DNA of 64,000 nt. It comes from Onthophagus taurus. Its lineage: Eukaryota; Arthropoda; Insecta; Coleoptera; Scarabaeidae. The translations under genes were made by a program, and so were the position numbers. The DNA is taken from NCBI RefSeq assembly GCF_036711975.1, contig NC_091975.1, forward strand, positions 10,790,501-10,854,500, read 5' to 3'. Below the pieces are notes generated by a model. It was not told the origin of the DNA and searched no databases. It saw only the letters and a program-made list of their open reading frames with translations. Below are positions 49,033-60,900 of the stretch, piece by piece (within the stretch, counting starts at the first letter, position 1; the number at the start of each line of letters is the position of its first letter).

Positions 49033-49230
49033 TTAAGGTTATCCAACTTGACTCGGTTACCATGGTGATTAAGATCCAAATATTGCAGTTGCTTGTCAAA
49101 ATTGGCGTTGAATTTAAGTTTTTTTTAATGAAAAACACAATTAATTGGATTTAAAGGTTGTATTTAATTTAAAATGGGTAAATAGATGAAATTATAAGCA
49201 AAGTAAGTGGATTAAATCAAAAAAAAATAT
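49033..49230. repeat. Host segment duplicated on both sides of the piggyBac element (copy 2)
   Basis: This is the second copy of the 46384-46610 segment. It begins GGTTATCCAACTTGACTCGG and ends in GTAAGTGGATTAAATCAAAAA. Divergence is concentrated in the middle, near TTTAAGTTTTTTTTAATG. Confidence 0.85.
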
Positions 49231-49239
49231 TTTTAGATC

Positions 49240-50110
49240 AATTAAAATGTACAAGAAATTAGGGTTAAATAACAATTAAAACTAGAACTAACACTAGAAC
49301 TAGAAAGTTTTAGGTTTACCCGAATATTTCTAGTGTTAGTTCTAGTTTTACACAACCACTATCACTAGAACTAACACAAGATCTGGAACTAGAAACAGTC
49401 GGGTTTAGTCGTGAAAAAAACTTTTAGTTGTCAATGTCAACTTTAATTTTATTATTATATTCGTGATCTTCGTAAAATAACCTTTAAAGTGAGTCCAAAC
49501 TCGACATATTTAACTTTAATATTAATGGAAATACAATCACTTCCGGTTTGAAACGTCAACGTCAATTTTGACATATTTGTCATCTTCATTAAAAAACATT
49601 ATTAATTTTTAATTTTTTTAAATGTATTTTTGTTTTTGTGATACATTTTAAGACATTTCATAAAAATTAAGAATTTGTCAAAATGGCATTGACATTTCAA
49701 ACCGGATGTTGCTTATATTTCGACTAATATTGAAATTAAACGTATCATGTTTGGGTTCATTTTAAAAAATTCTTCACGACAATTACAAATATGTCAAAAT
49801 TGACGTTTCTAACCGGAAGTTGACCATAACTTCATTAATATTGAAGATAAATATGTCGTGTTTGTACTCATTTTAAAGGATTTTTAATGAAGATTACAAA
49901 TATGTCAAAATTGAAGTTAACATTTTAAATTTGAAGTTAGTTAGTATATAATAGACAAATGGACAACTTCATCACTATGTTGTATATTTTTATTGCACTA
50001 AAACTAACACTAGACCTATATAGAACAAGAAAGTTTCGGGTTTAGCCGCATGTCTCTAAAGACGGCTAAACCCGAATGTTTCTAGTTCTATATCTAGTGT
50101 TCGGAATTGG
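49240..50110. repeat. Nested inverted repeats (foldback-like)
   Basis: Two local hairpins built from ACTAGAACTAACACTAG-type units lie at ~49273-49385 and ~49995-50105. The second has arms of TTTCGGGTTTAGCCG against CGGCTAAACCCGAA. Between them, 49480-49610 and 49790-49910 are partly inverted copies (AATATGTCAAAATTGACGTT, CCGGTTTGAAACGTC, ACTTTAATATTAATG). No coding frame is present. It may be a foldback transposon remnant; ends and target duplication are not clear. Confidence 0.6.
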
Positions 50111-50624
50111 AGGTACTTGACGATCTCAGATATCTAGATTCATGTTATTAGTTAAATTTTCTTAATAAACAATTCTTATATTTTTTTTTTCAAAAATTTT
50201 ACCTCGTCATAAAGAGAAAACAAATCTTTATCAAAAGAGCCTAACGAAAGTATACATTGCGATTTAAAAAACTTCAAGTGTTATTCGTTGCTCATTTGTT
50301 TTCTGAAATAAAAACAATTGAATGCCTTATTATGGCAAACAAAATATTAAACAACTTTTGTATAAATTGTTTTTTTATAAAGTTGATACAAAAGATATAT
50401 ACTATATTCCATACATAATAGGCATCCTGTATATTATATTATAGTTTTCCTCCAATGACGTCACGTTTCCTACCTCACCCCGTTAACTTGACCGAAACCT
50501 TCCTGAACTTTCCTAAAAATTGCAGGTAAATTTTCTGTTAATTATTTTCATAAAATAAAAATGATATGGTTTGAATTCCAGCTGAGAAAATATTCTAAAA
50601 AAACTACATACTCCTAAGACTAGT

Positions 50625-51090
50625 AAGTGGTAATGGAAGACTAGACCTGTTTATAGATAGCTGGATTGCTTGCAGGCGAGTAGTTATTGTTGGTGGAAGA
50701 CTAGATACTGCTCGCAGAAGATTATGTGCGATTGGAAAAGTAACTGTTGATAGAACACTACTTCCTACTTGCAGATGATTAGATCTTACTTGTAGATGAG
50801 TAGATATTCTTGGTAGAAGATTAGGTACTGCTTGTAGGCTAACAGATACTGCTCACAGAAGATTATGTACTATTGGAAAAGCACTAGATACTGCCAGGGA
50901 TACTACTAGGAAATCTTATAACTACTATTAGAAGACTATTTCCTGCTTGCAGATGATTACATATTGCGTATAGATGAGTAGATATTGTTGGTGGAAGGTT
51001 GGATACTGTTTATAATGCTTGCAGAAGATTGGATATTGTTTGCAGATTATCACATGCTTCTCGCAGAAGATTATGTATTGTTATTGTATC
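50625..51090. repeat. Degenerate relative of satellite C
   Basis: Irregular repeats of GGAAGACTAGATACTGCT, GCAGAAGATTATGTxxxATTGGAAAA and CTTGCAGATGATTAG. On the opposite strand the satellite C unit reads GAAGACTAGATACTGC, so the two are related families, although they are ~22 kb apart and much decayed here. Confidence 0.65.
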
Positions 51091-51838
51091 CTGGTTGTAG
51101 ATGACTAACAACTTAACAAGTTTTAAGAATGATTCCATAATAAAATAAATTAAATTCCATAATAAATTGTTTACGAATGGAATTATTCTAGAATAGCATA
51201 ACAAGATAAATGAACACTCAAGGATTTCAATTAGTTAATGGAAGAATTTTAAGAAAAACATTCATACAATAAAAGAAATGATTATAGGTACCAAACAATG
51301 GATATTTCTTTGAATATTTCTTATACATTTTATCGTTTTTTTTTAGTTTTATTGTGGTGACTACTTGAATTAAGTAGTTGATAGAAAATCGTATTTTTCG
51401 TTGTAAATATGTGGTTTTGGGTTTGGAAAGAAAGACAATTATGATTTTTCTGAATCACTATAATCAAAACATTTCTCGAACCACAAAGCATAATTAAAAA
51501 TTAATTCCTAAAAATCTTATTTAAAATAAACGAAAAATGGGACACCTGTGTATACAATAATCTTGAATTTCAAAAGTATTTTAAGAGATAAATGGAAACA
51601 TCTTCTACACAAAATTAACACTTAGATAACCTCAACCTTCAATACCTCGAAACCCAACGTTAAATCGCATGTTATTTATTTTGATAAGAAAAGTACAATC
51701 TGCGATTAAAATTGAAGACTGTAAACATACCAATCGAAATAGTTGGTTTTCCCAAAGAACTCTGGTAATCGCTTCTGATACCATCGCGAATAACCAATAG
51801 AATTTATTTATTTACACCGTCATCAACTTTGTAAATAG
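51091..51838. other. Intergenic upstream of transferrin
   Basis: AT-rich sequence without a coding frame or repeat that I recognise. It presumably contains transferrin regulatory sequence. Confidence 0.4.
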
Positions 51839-51846
51839 TATTTAAA
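51839..51846 (+). promoter_or_regulatory. TATA-like element of the transferrin gene
   Basis: TATTTAAA lies 73 bp before the start codon, at a fitting distance for a short 5' UTR (ACTCCGCAGAAGTAGCAACAAG just before the ATG). Confidence 0.55.
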
Positions 51847-51911
51847 GGCCGATGCTTGACGACCGCTGAAGTTAGTTCGAGTTCAAACTCCGCAGAAGTA
51901 GCAACAAGAAA

Positions 51912-54900
51912 ATGAAAGTACTCCTTTTGGTTTGCTGCTCTTTAGCGGCCGCCGGTTTCACCGAAGCCAGATTGTTCCGAAATCGAAGAAGTGCTAAAAA
52001 TGAATGTAAATTTAATTTTCTCTTTTCAAAACGTTATTCAATTTATATTAATTATTTTTTATTTTAGATCGAATGTGTGTTCCCGAAGAGATTTTTGATT
52101 ATTGCACCCAAATGGCGCAGCAAAAAACGAAAAGTACGGCGAAAATCGTTTGTATCTCTGCGAGGGATCGTTTTGAATGTATTGAGAAAATTAAGAGAAG
52201 AGAAGCCGATTTCTTAACGGTTGATCCTGAAGATATGTACATAGCGGCGAAAACTCCAGAACAAGATTTTGCCGTTTTCGAAGAGATTCGCACTAAAGAA
52301 GAACCTGAAGGTTAGCGATTTTTTTTGTTTTTGTTTGTGTATGAACGGGTTTTTAACAAGTTTATTTTTAATAATTCCTTTTTTTGTCTTCACCTCGTTC
52401 TTAGAAAAAACGTGCATGTTATATTAACAAAGTCATAAAATATTCAGTCTATATTTACATGTAACTCTCAGGAACAAGGTCGCCCGATTCATAAAGAGAA
52501 CTACAATCGTCTCTTTTGTAATACGTTTTATAGTTTTGTTATTGAAATTATTATTAAATTAATGGACGTTTAAATAAGAAAAACTTTTCTTTTAGCCGAG
52601 TTTCGTTACGAAGGAGTCGCAGTAATTCATAAAAATTTAAAACTTAACTCAATATCCGATTTGAAAGGATTAAAATCGTGTCATACCGGCGTTGGAAGAA
52701 ACGTCGGTTATAAAATACCAATTACTAAATTAAAAAATATGCAAATTATCGGCAAGTTGAACGAACCCGGTTTATCAGCCAGAGAAAACGAATTAAAGGC
52801 GTTATCTGAACTATTTTCGAAAGCTTGTATTGTTGGGAAATGGTCCCCCGACTCTGTTATCGACTCCAAATTAAGTATAAAACATATCTTTAACAACAAA
52901 ATGATTTTATTAATTCTTTTTTTATTTAGAAAAAAGATATAGTAATTTATGCCAACTTTGCGAACATCCTGAAAAATGCGATTATCCGGATAACTTCTCT
53001 GGTTATGAAGGTGCTTTAAGATGTTTAGCTCATAATAATGGAGATATTGCTTGGACTAAAGTTATTTTTGTTAAGAAATTCTTTGGGGTAAGTTTTTAAT
53101 ATTGTTGATATTAAAGTAACGAAGTTTTATCTGTGCTATTGTTTATTTTGAGTACATACAGGATATATGACTGCATACAAACTACGTTGGGATGACAAAT
53201 TGTATAAATCATGTTCAAACATAGCTTATACAGCATATTTTGATTTTAAGGTTTTTTAGCAAATTTCACCATGCTCTTTAATCCCAGCCAACGTTAATTC
53301 AAAAAAGCTCTAAATTGGCACGATTACACTTCAGATTTATCCCCATAATAGTATCCACTAAAAGAATTCATACAAACAACAAAACAAAAACAAAAAAGAA
53401 ATCAACATGTAACAAAATCGAAAACAAAATAGCAAAATAAATAACTAATTCTAGATATAACAACAAAAACAAAAAATAGTGTTCCTAATTAATAATACAA
53501 GCCAGATTGAACTCGAATTACACAGATATTCAATGGCAGATATTCAAACTTAATATACTCCTGCGGAAAGACCCCAACGAGGAATAAAACATATCACACA
53601 TCGAACAATGACGATTGTAAGAGTGCATCAATCGCAGTAAAGGTGAGTTGTAATGGCAATTGGTAGTAGAAGCGGGCAATCGGAAAAGACATTGATCTCG
53701 AGTGGGATAGCTAGGAATTAAGAGAGAAATGTGTCTCACAAGTTCTGGCGAGTCAACAAAACCGTTCATTAGTTTAAACAAAAATAGCAAATCCGTAGCA
53801 GCTCGACGGCCGCGCAGTGTACGCAAACCGAATACAGTGCATCTTTGCTCGTAGGAGCAATAAGGCAATGCGAATTTGTGAGCCAAATAACGCACAAATC
53901 TGACCTGTAAGGCCTCAATGCGGTCAATGTACAGGGTGGGCAAATTTGGGTGTTACTATAGGCTATCTCAGAAACTATAAGAGATACGAAAAAAGTAGGT
54001 GCCATGTCCCGGTCTCTTTTTCCGAGACTAATCCAATCCCGCAAAGACCAAACCTCTACCTTCTTTTGTTTTTAAGTTATAGCCAAAAAGTCAAATTTTC
54101 GCGATTTCAAAAAATGCTCATATTTCATTTATTTTTGAAATTGGAGAAATGGGGTTGATACGTTCTTAAGACACTTTTTTGAGTAGAATACACTGCCGTT
54201 AAAAGATTTTAAATATACTTGTTGGTTTTTGAGATACAACACAAAGTTGTATTTTTTTAAATACAAACTATACTTGATTATGATGTTACTGAAAAGAGGA
54301 TATTTTTAGCTTTCCAATGATGTATCGCATGCATGGTGTATGTGCGGAAAATAAGCGTTATTTTTCGATTCCAAAATAATAAAGGCTAATATTCAAAATT
54401 TTGATTATAGTAGGCGGGTTCGAACAGTAAATACTACCTAGTTGCTATAGTAACGTGTGTTTATTTGTCATCTAGTTAAAAAACTTAAGTCAGAAATTGT
54501 GATAGGTAGTCTTAGCATTTTCAGGTTTTTTTTAAAACTAATAACATTCAATTCGAAAATGGAATTCAGTAACTATGAAAAGTATGATATGTTGGAATGT
54601 TTTATTCACAATAATGACAACGCTGATGCTGCGTGTGAAACATATCTAAATCGCTACCCTGAACGGAAACAACCACATAAGTCAATTTTTAACCGCCTGA
54701 AAGAAAATTTAATCAACTATGGATGTTTTAAAAAATCAAGACCACAAAAGTATAAAATTCAAGGTGCTGAAAATGTCGCAATTGATGTAATTGGAGCCGT
54801 CATTGCAGATCCATCCATCTCCAGTCGACAAATTGAAGCGGATTCAGGAATTTCTAGACGCCGTGCTCTAACTGTTTTGAAAAACAATAAATTTAAGCCA

Positions 54901-57900
54901 TATTTAATACGGAAACGTCAACAGCTTGTAGAAGGGGATTTTCAAAGAGGTGCAATTTATGTATCCAAAATAACGGGGGACAATTTGAAAATTTGATGTG
55001 ATTTACTTTGATGGTTAAATTTTTGTTTAATGTTTGAAGAGCTCCATCACATAACTAGCTTTATCCGTTAAATTTTACAGTATTAAAGAAAAACCATTAA
55101 CTTATTAAAAAAATTATAGTATACCGAGAGTATACCATTATTATTTTTGACAACTAAAAAGCGTTAAAATTTCTTCCCTATTTTTAAATTATCTCTTACT
55201 AAACCATTTTGAACAATAAAAAACATTATAAAAGTCTAAAGACTTTTATTAATTTTATTGTTCTATTTAAAGGTAATGTGGAACTTTTTTATCGGGAAAC
55301 TCGTTTCGAACAATTTATGAATGAAATGACAAGTAAACTGACGTTACCATAGTAACTAAGTGGCATTTAACGTTTTCCTCGCCTACTACAATTAAAATTT
55401 TGAACCATAATCTTTCAATTTTAGAATTGAAAAATAACGCTTATTTTCTGCAAATACACCATACATGCGATACATCATTGGAAAGCTAAAAGTATGCTCT
55501 TTTCAGTAACATCATAATCAAGTATAGTTTGTATTTAAAAAAACACAACTTTGTGTTGTATCTCAAAAACCAACAAGTATATTTAAAATTTTTCAACGGC
55601 AGTATATTCTACTCAAAAAAGTGTGTCTTAAGAACGTATCAACTCTATTTCTCCAATTTCAAAAATAAATGAAATATAAGCATTTTTTGAAATCGCGAAA
55701 ATTTGACTTTTTGGCTATAACTTAAAAACAAAAGAAGATAGAGGTTTGGTCTTTGCGGGATTCGATTAGTCTCGGAAAAAGAGACCGGGACATGGCACCT
55801 ACTTTTTTCGTATCTCTTATAGTTTCTGAGATAGCCTATAATAACACCCAAATTTGCCCACCCTGTACACAGCATACGCAGGATTCCATACAACTGAAGC
55901 AAAACTAAGAATGCTGTTTACGTAAGCCATGTACAAAGATTTGATGCACTGTAGATTGGTAAATGAATTTGACATTCTAATAATGAAACCTAAGCTCCTA
56001 TTCGCCTTACTGATAAGTTCCTCTACGTGGTATAAGAACAACAGTTTAGAATCGAGCACTAAGCCAAGATCCTTTATCTTAGACAACACACTTAAGGATC
56101 CGGGTCCAAGCTTATAGTTTTGATTTATAGTGTATCTTTTTCTGGTGAACGTTATTTGACTGCATTTACCATAGTTTAGAAAGAGATAATTATTAGTACA
56201 ATAGGTTTGCAAACGATTAAGATCCATTTGAAGTTTTTCGCAATCAGAAGAAGATTCAACTTTGGAAAATATTTTACAATCATCGGCATAGAGCAAAAAG
56301 TTACTATGGTGAAAGCACTCGTAGATATCGTTTATATAAGCCACAAACAGAACCGGACCCAAGTGACTGCCCTGAGGCGCTCCTGAAGTTACCGGAATAA
56401 AGTTAGATATGTAATTATTAATTTTTACAGCCTGGCATCTATCAGAGACATAAGACGCCAACCACACTAATAACCCATCAGTCAGGTCAAATTTTTGCAA
56501 TTTGGTGAGGAGTACCCCATGATGCAATTTGTCAAAGGCTTTACTGAAATCAGTGTAAACTGCGTCGACCTGGTGATTTTCATTCAGACAAGTTTGAATG
56601 TAATTAATATAAGATACGAGATTGGATTCTACAGATCGACCACGAAGAAAACCATGTTGCTGCTGCATAATAAACGGTTTTCAAAAACCTTAGATAAAAT
56701 AGGAAGAATAGAAATAGGGCGGTAATTTGAAACAGCATTTCTACTTCCACTCTTATAGATGGGAAGTATACACGCTTTTTTCCACTCCAATGGAAATACT
56801 GATTGAGCCAATGAGCGACTGAAGATAATGAAGAGCGGTTTAGCAAGTTCGGAGGCGCATGTCGCTAGAAAATACCTGGCAACCCGTCAGGACCTGAACT
56901 CATCTTATTATCAATTCGAGTGAGGGACTGCGCCACATCCTCGATTGAGAACCAAGGTTGGAAACAGGAATTTACAGTAGAACGTGGTTGTTCCTGAAGT
57001 CCACCATCAATAAAAACCGAACTAAAGAAAGACGCGAATAGTTCGGATATTTGGTGACCACCGTCTGCCAAATTGCCATCGTGTTCCATACGAGCCGGAA
57101 AACTGTTGCCACAACATTTTTTATGTTTTGCATAGGACCACAGTTGCGATGGAAAATCAATCAAACTAGATCGTATGTTCTACGTACTATTTTGAAAGAA
57201 AGAAAATCCGCATGATTACCCCATCTTTTCCATTTCTTATGAAATTTAATTTTTCTTTAATTACTTTAATTGTAGAATTGGAATACCAACTAGGGTAGCG
57301 GTGTTTACTAAAAGTGAGACACGGGACAAAATCATTAATAATTCGGTTCAGCTGGCTGTAAAATTTAGTTACGCATAGATTTACTTCGATACCATTAAAT
57401 AACTCTATGCTCTCAAATAGATTGTCATATATTGTATCAGAGTATCTTATACGGGATGGTCAAAAATTACCATTTCTCATACAAAATAAATTTCAAATAT
57501 GGAATAATTTACTATGATGTTTAATGACTTACTCCCATCGTCAAATGTGGTCAAATGTAACTAATGACAACAATAATACAAACATGGACCAAAAACTGTC
57601 AAAATTCCATAGCTTTCTAATAAAAAAAACCTGCATTTCGTGCATGTTTTAATAAATTTCACAATATGAGGCTTAATTAGAAAATAGAGAATTAAATTCT
57701 CTTTCTGATAGGCTAAAAAATATGGGACGTTCCATTTAAAATTTTCGACTTTCTCGCCATTGAATATGGAAAAACAGTAATTCAATTTTTGACCGACCTG
57801 TATAAGATACTTCGATACAACAAATGACAATCTATTTGACAACATCTTAAGAGTAATCATCTTTTATCAAAGTCAACCTATTTTTTTTACGTACAATTAA

Positions 57901-60900
57901 ACGGTGTAATAAAAACTTCAACCTTCCATTTAAAATAGCGATGTTATGGTCTACTTCCGGTAGACAAGTGGCGGCCATCTTGAAAATATTTTAGATCGAA
58001 AGTTCCGAATGAACAACCAATGATACCAAAATTTCAAATCTCTACGAATAGTGGAACCTGAAAAAATTCTAACGAACCATTTACGTGAGACACCTGTATA
58101 AGTATACAGGGTGTTCCGGTGACTCGGGGCATAAAATTAACCTCATATACTAGAGCAAAAATGATGACGATTCGTGAAAAAAAATTATTATAAAAGTCTT
58201 CAAATGGCTAAGATATGGGCCATTAAAGTTCAGAAATTTTAACACATTTTTCTAAATATTTTCAATACCATTTTCGCGTATAACTCGAAAACGGTCAATG
58301 TTATCAAAATTTTCAAAGAGTGATTAAAGTCTCTAAAATAAATTTTCTATTAAAAAGTACAAAAATAAATGTAGGGTTACGAGCGAACAAAAAAGTTCTG
58401 AGCAAACAAATTTTAGGGACAGCCTGTATAGCATGGTTGCCGCCGCCCGATCAAAGTCAAAATTGGTTCAATGATTTTGCTTGATATTTGTTTACCCTAT
58501 ACCAAATTTCAACGCTCTACCATAAATGGTATTGAAAATATTTAGAAAAATGTGTTAAAACTTCTGAACTTTGATGGCCCATATCTTGACCATTTGAAGA
58601 CTTTTATAGCTCTAGTATATGAGGTTAATTTTATGCCCCGAGTCACCGGAACACCCTGTATAAGGGTAAATGAAACGTTGCATGCTATGTAGGGAAGGAT
58701 CATAAGTTATGATACCGATCTGGTAGAAGCAATTCTACAAGATAAATTCACTACCAATATTAAGTTGGGGTAGATATTAAATAGAGATAGGAAAAGAGAA
58801 TCTCTATCGCAAATTATATGAGAATGTTTGATTTGAGAAAGCTAGGAGCTTAAGAAAAAAAGGGAAATGTGAAATTGGCATTGATGGCTCAACATACTGG
58901 ATTTAACTTAAACTGGTCGTCTTACAATATGTAGTCTGATTTAGAAAATACGTCGAGTATAGACAATCAAAGTTGTCAATGACAAAAATTAAAATTCTTG
59001 ATCCGATTTGGACCTACTATGCTTTGTTGGATTGCCAAAAATTTAATGGCGGCTTACTTTGATCAGTGTAAGCCCTTTAGCCTCCTTACCTTCCAAAATC
59101 AATTTTTTTTAAATTTTTTGAAGCAGTTTAAATTTGGCAATGGAAAAAATAGTTAAACTTTTTTGTAGTTGAAATCACGTCCGCTGTTAATGACTCACAA
59201 TCTTCAGCGTCTCTTTACATAGATGCTCTTTCTATATGATTATTTCTACGCGCATCCATTTAATAGTCGTCCTATAAGTATAGGCTGTGGTGGTACACGA
59301 ATCACATTAATGATTTTATTAGTATTAATATTCATTTTTGTTTTCTTTTCACCTGGGTAAATTTTGCACTTAAAGGTGAAATGTGTTTATTATCACTCTA
59401 CCGGTTTCGCTCCTTTCGGAGCATCTTCGGGAGTTCCTAAAGTTATTAATTTTACAACACTTTCTATTATTATATAATTTTACATTTTAACTTACGTCAA
59501 TTTTTTGAACAACTAAACATGTATGTGATACTTTATTGAATTAATTCACTATTAAAATGTTAATCTCATCACTTTTTATTATATTTTAGGTTATGTTGAA
59601 ACTGTCAATGGTATATTTTCTATTTTAATGTTGGTAATCTGTCAAATGTGATTGCCGTGTATTGAATTTAAACTTTCTTGTTTTGAATAGGTTGATTTTC
59701 AACAGGTTGAAATGAGGTATTACAACATAAACATATTAACTCCCTACATCAAACACACTGAAAATTATAATGGTACAGAGAGAGCAGCTATTTTTAGAGT
59801 TCGGGAGGTTTTCGTGGAGGTGTGTATGGTTGTTTGAGATAGGTTATATAGTGGTCTTCTTGTAGGTATAATTTGTTCGTTTAGGCATGTTACATCAGGG
59901 CAGTTGTTGAGGAATTTATTAATTTCATAGTTTTCCATTATTTCTAAATAGTAACTTTTATTGATATGATGAAGGATTCTGGAATTTTTATCTTCGTTAA
60001 ATTCATGTTTTGAGTTAAATATTAAGTGATTTCCGAAGTTGGAGTTATTTTTGTGTTTATGTTCTCTTATTCTTTTTCTAAGGCTTCTGCCTGTTTCTCC
60101 AATGTACGCTGCTTTACAAGTGTCGCACTCTAGTATGTACACACCATTGTCGTCCAGTTTATTTATTTTGTCCTTATTGTTTATAAGCATTCTTTCTAAT
60201 GTTTTATTTGGTTTGAAATTAAGATTTATATTATATTGTTTTAAACTCTGTTTTATTTTATTGGATATGTTGCCTTGGAATGTTATAGCTCTATAATAAA
60301 TACTTTGATCTTCATTGTGTTGATTCTTTAGAGTGGTACAATTAATCATTTTTTGTTTTTTCTGTTGTTTGTTTATAATATTATTTATTATGTAAGTTGG
60401 GAAGTTATTATTTTTCGCAACTTGGTAGATTGTATTTATTTCGGTGGTAAGGTTTTCTGTGTTCATTTTTGAATTGTATGCTCTATGTATGTGTGATCTA
60501 AAAGCAGCTAGTTTATGTGCGTTACAGTGATATGCATCTGTCTGTGTTGGTTTTCTGTATGTGTTAAATATAAAACCGTTATCCTGTGTTCTTTTTATGT
60601 TTATGTCTAGGTAGTTTATTTCGTTATTTTTCTCTTGTTCTATCGTAAATTGTATCTTGCTGTGTATTGAGTTAATATATTTATGAATCTTGTTTATAGT
60701 ATTGTTGTCTTTAGTATTAACAATGACTAGTATGTCATCTACATACCTTTTCCAAAATTTTATGTTTTCAAAATATGGATTATTACCTTTATTAATTATA
60801 AGTTTAGTTTCCATCTCATTTAGAAATATGTCAGAGATCAAACTGCTCAAAGGAGACCCCATTGGTAAACCCTCTTCGTATGAATATATATTATTATTGA

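Larger units (their letters stand above)
53530..57170 (-). pseudogene. LINE reverse transcriptase, broken
   Basis: Segments in order are LWSYAKHKKCCG, SSGPDGLPGIF, WKKACILPIYKSG and YRPISILPILSKVFENR. A one-base shift follows near 56660, then QHGFLRGRSVESNL, VYTDFSKAFDKLHH (motif A), SGAPQGSHLGPVLF (motif B) and FLLYADDCKIF (catalytic YADD). The thumb region follows to VVWNPAYAVY. After the nested transposon the frame resumes at IDRIEALQVRFVRYLAHKF and ends at 53530. With the insert and one TA removed the two parts join in frame. The frameshift and the insertion inactivate it. Confidence 0.88.
53455..57440 (-). mobile_element. Non-LTR retrotransposon (Jockey/CR1-like), interrupted
   Basis: On the minus strand a reverse-transcriptase ORF runs from ~57440 to 53530. 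It is split at 55866/53931 by a DNA transposon. No endonuclease domain remains, so the copy is 5' truncated, as is common for LINEs. The 3' side is A/C-rich rather than a clean poly-A. It sits antisense in transferrin intron 4. Confidence 0.85.
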
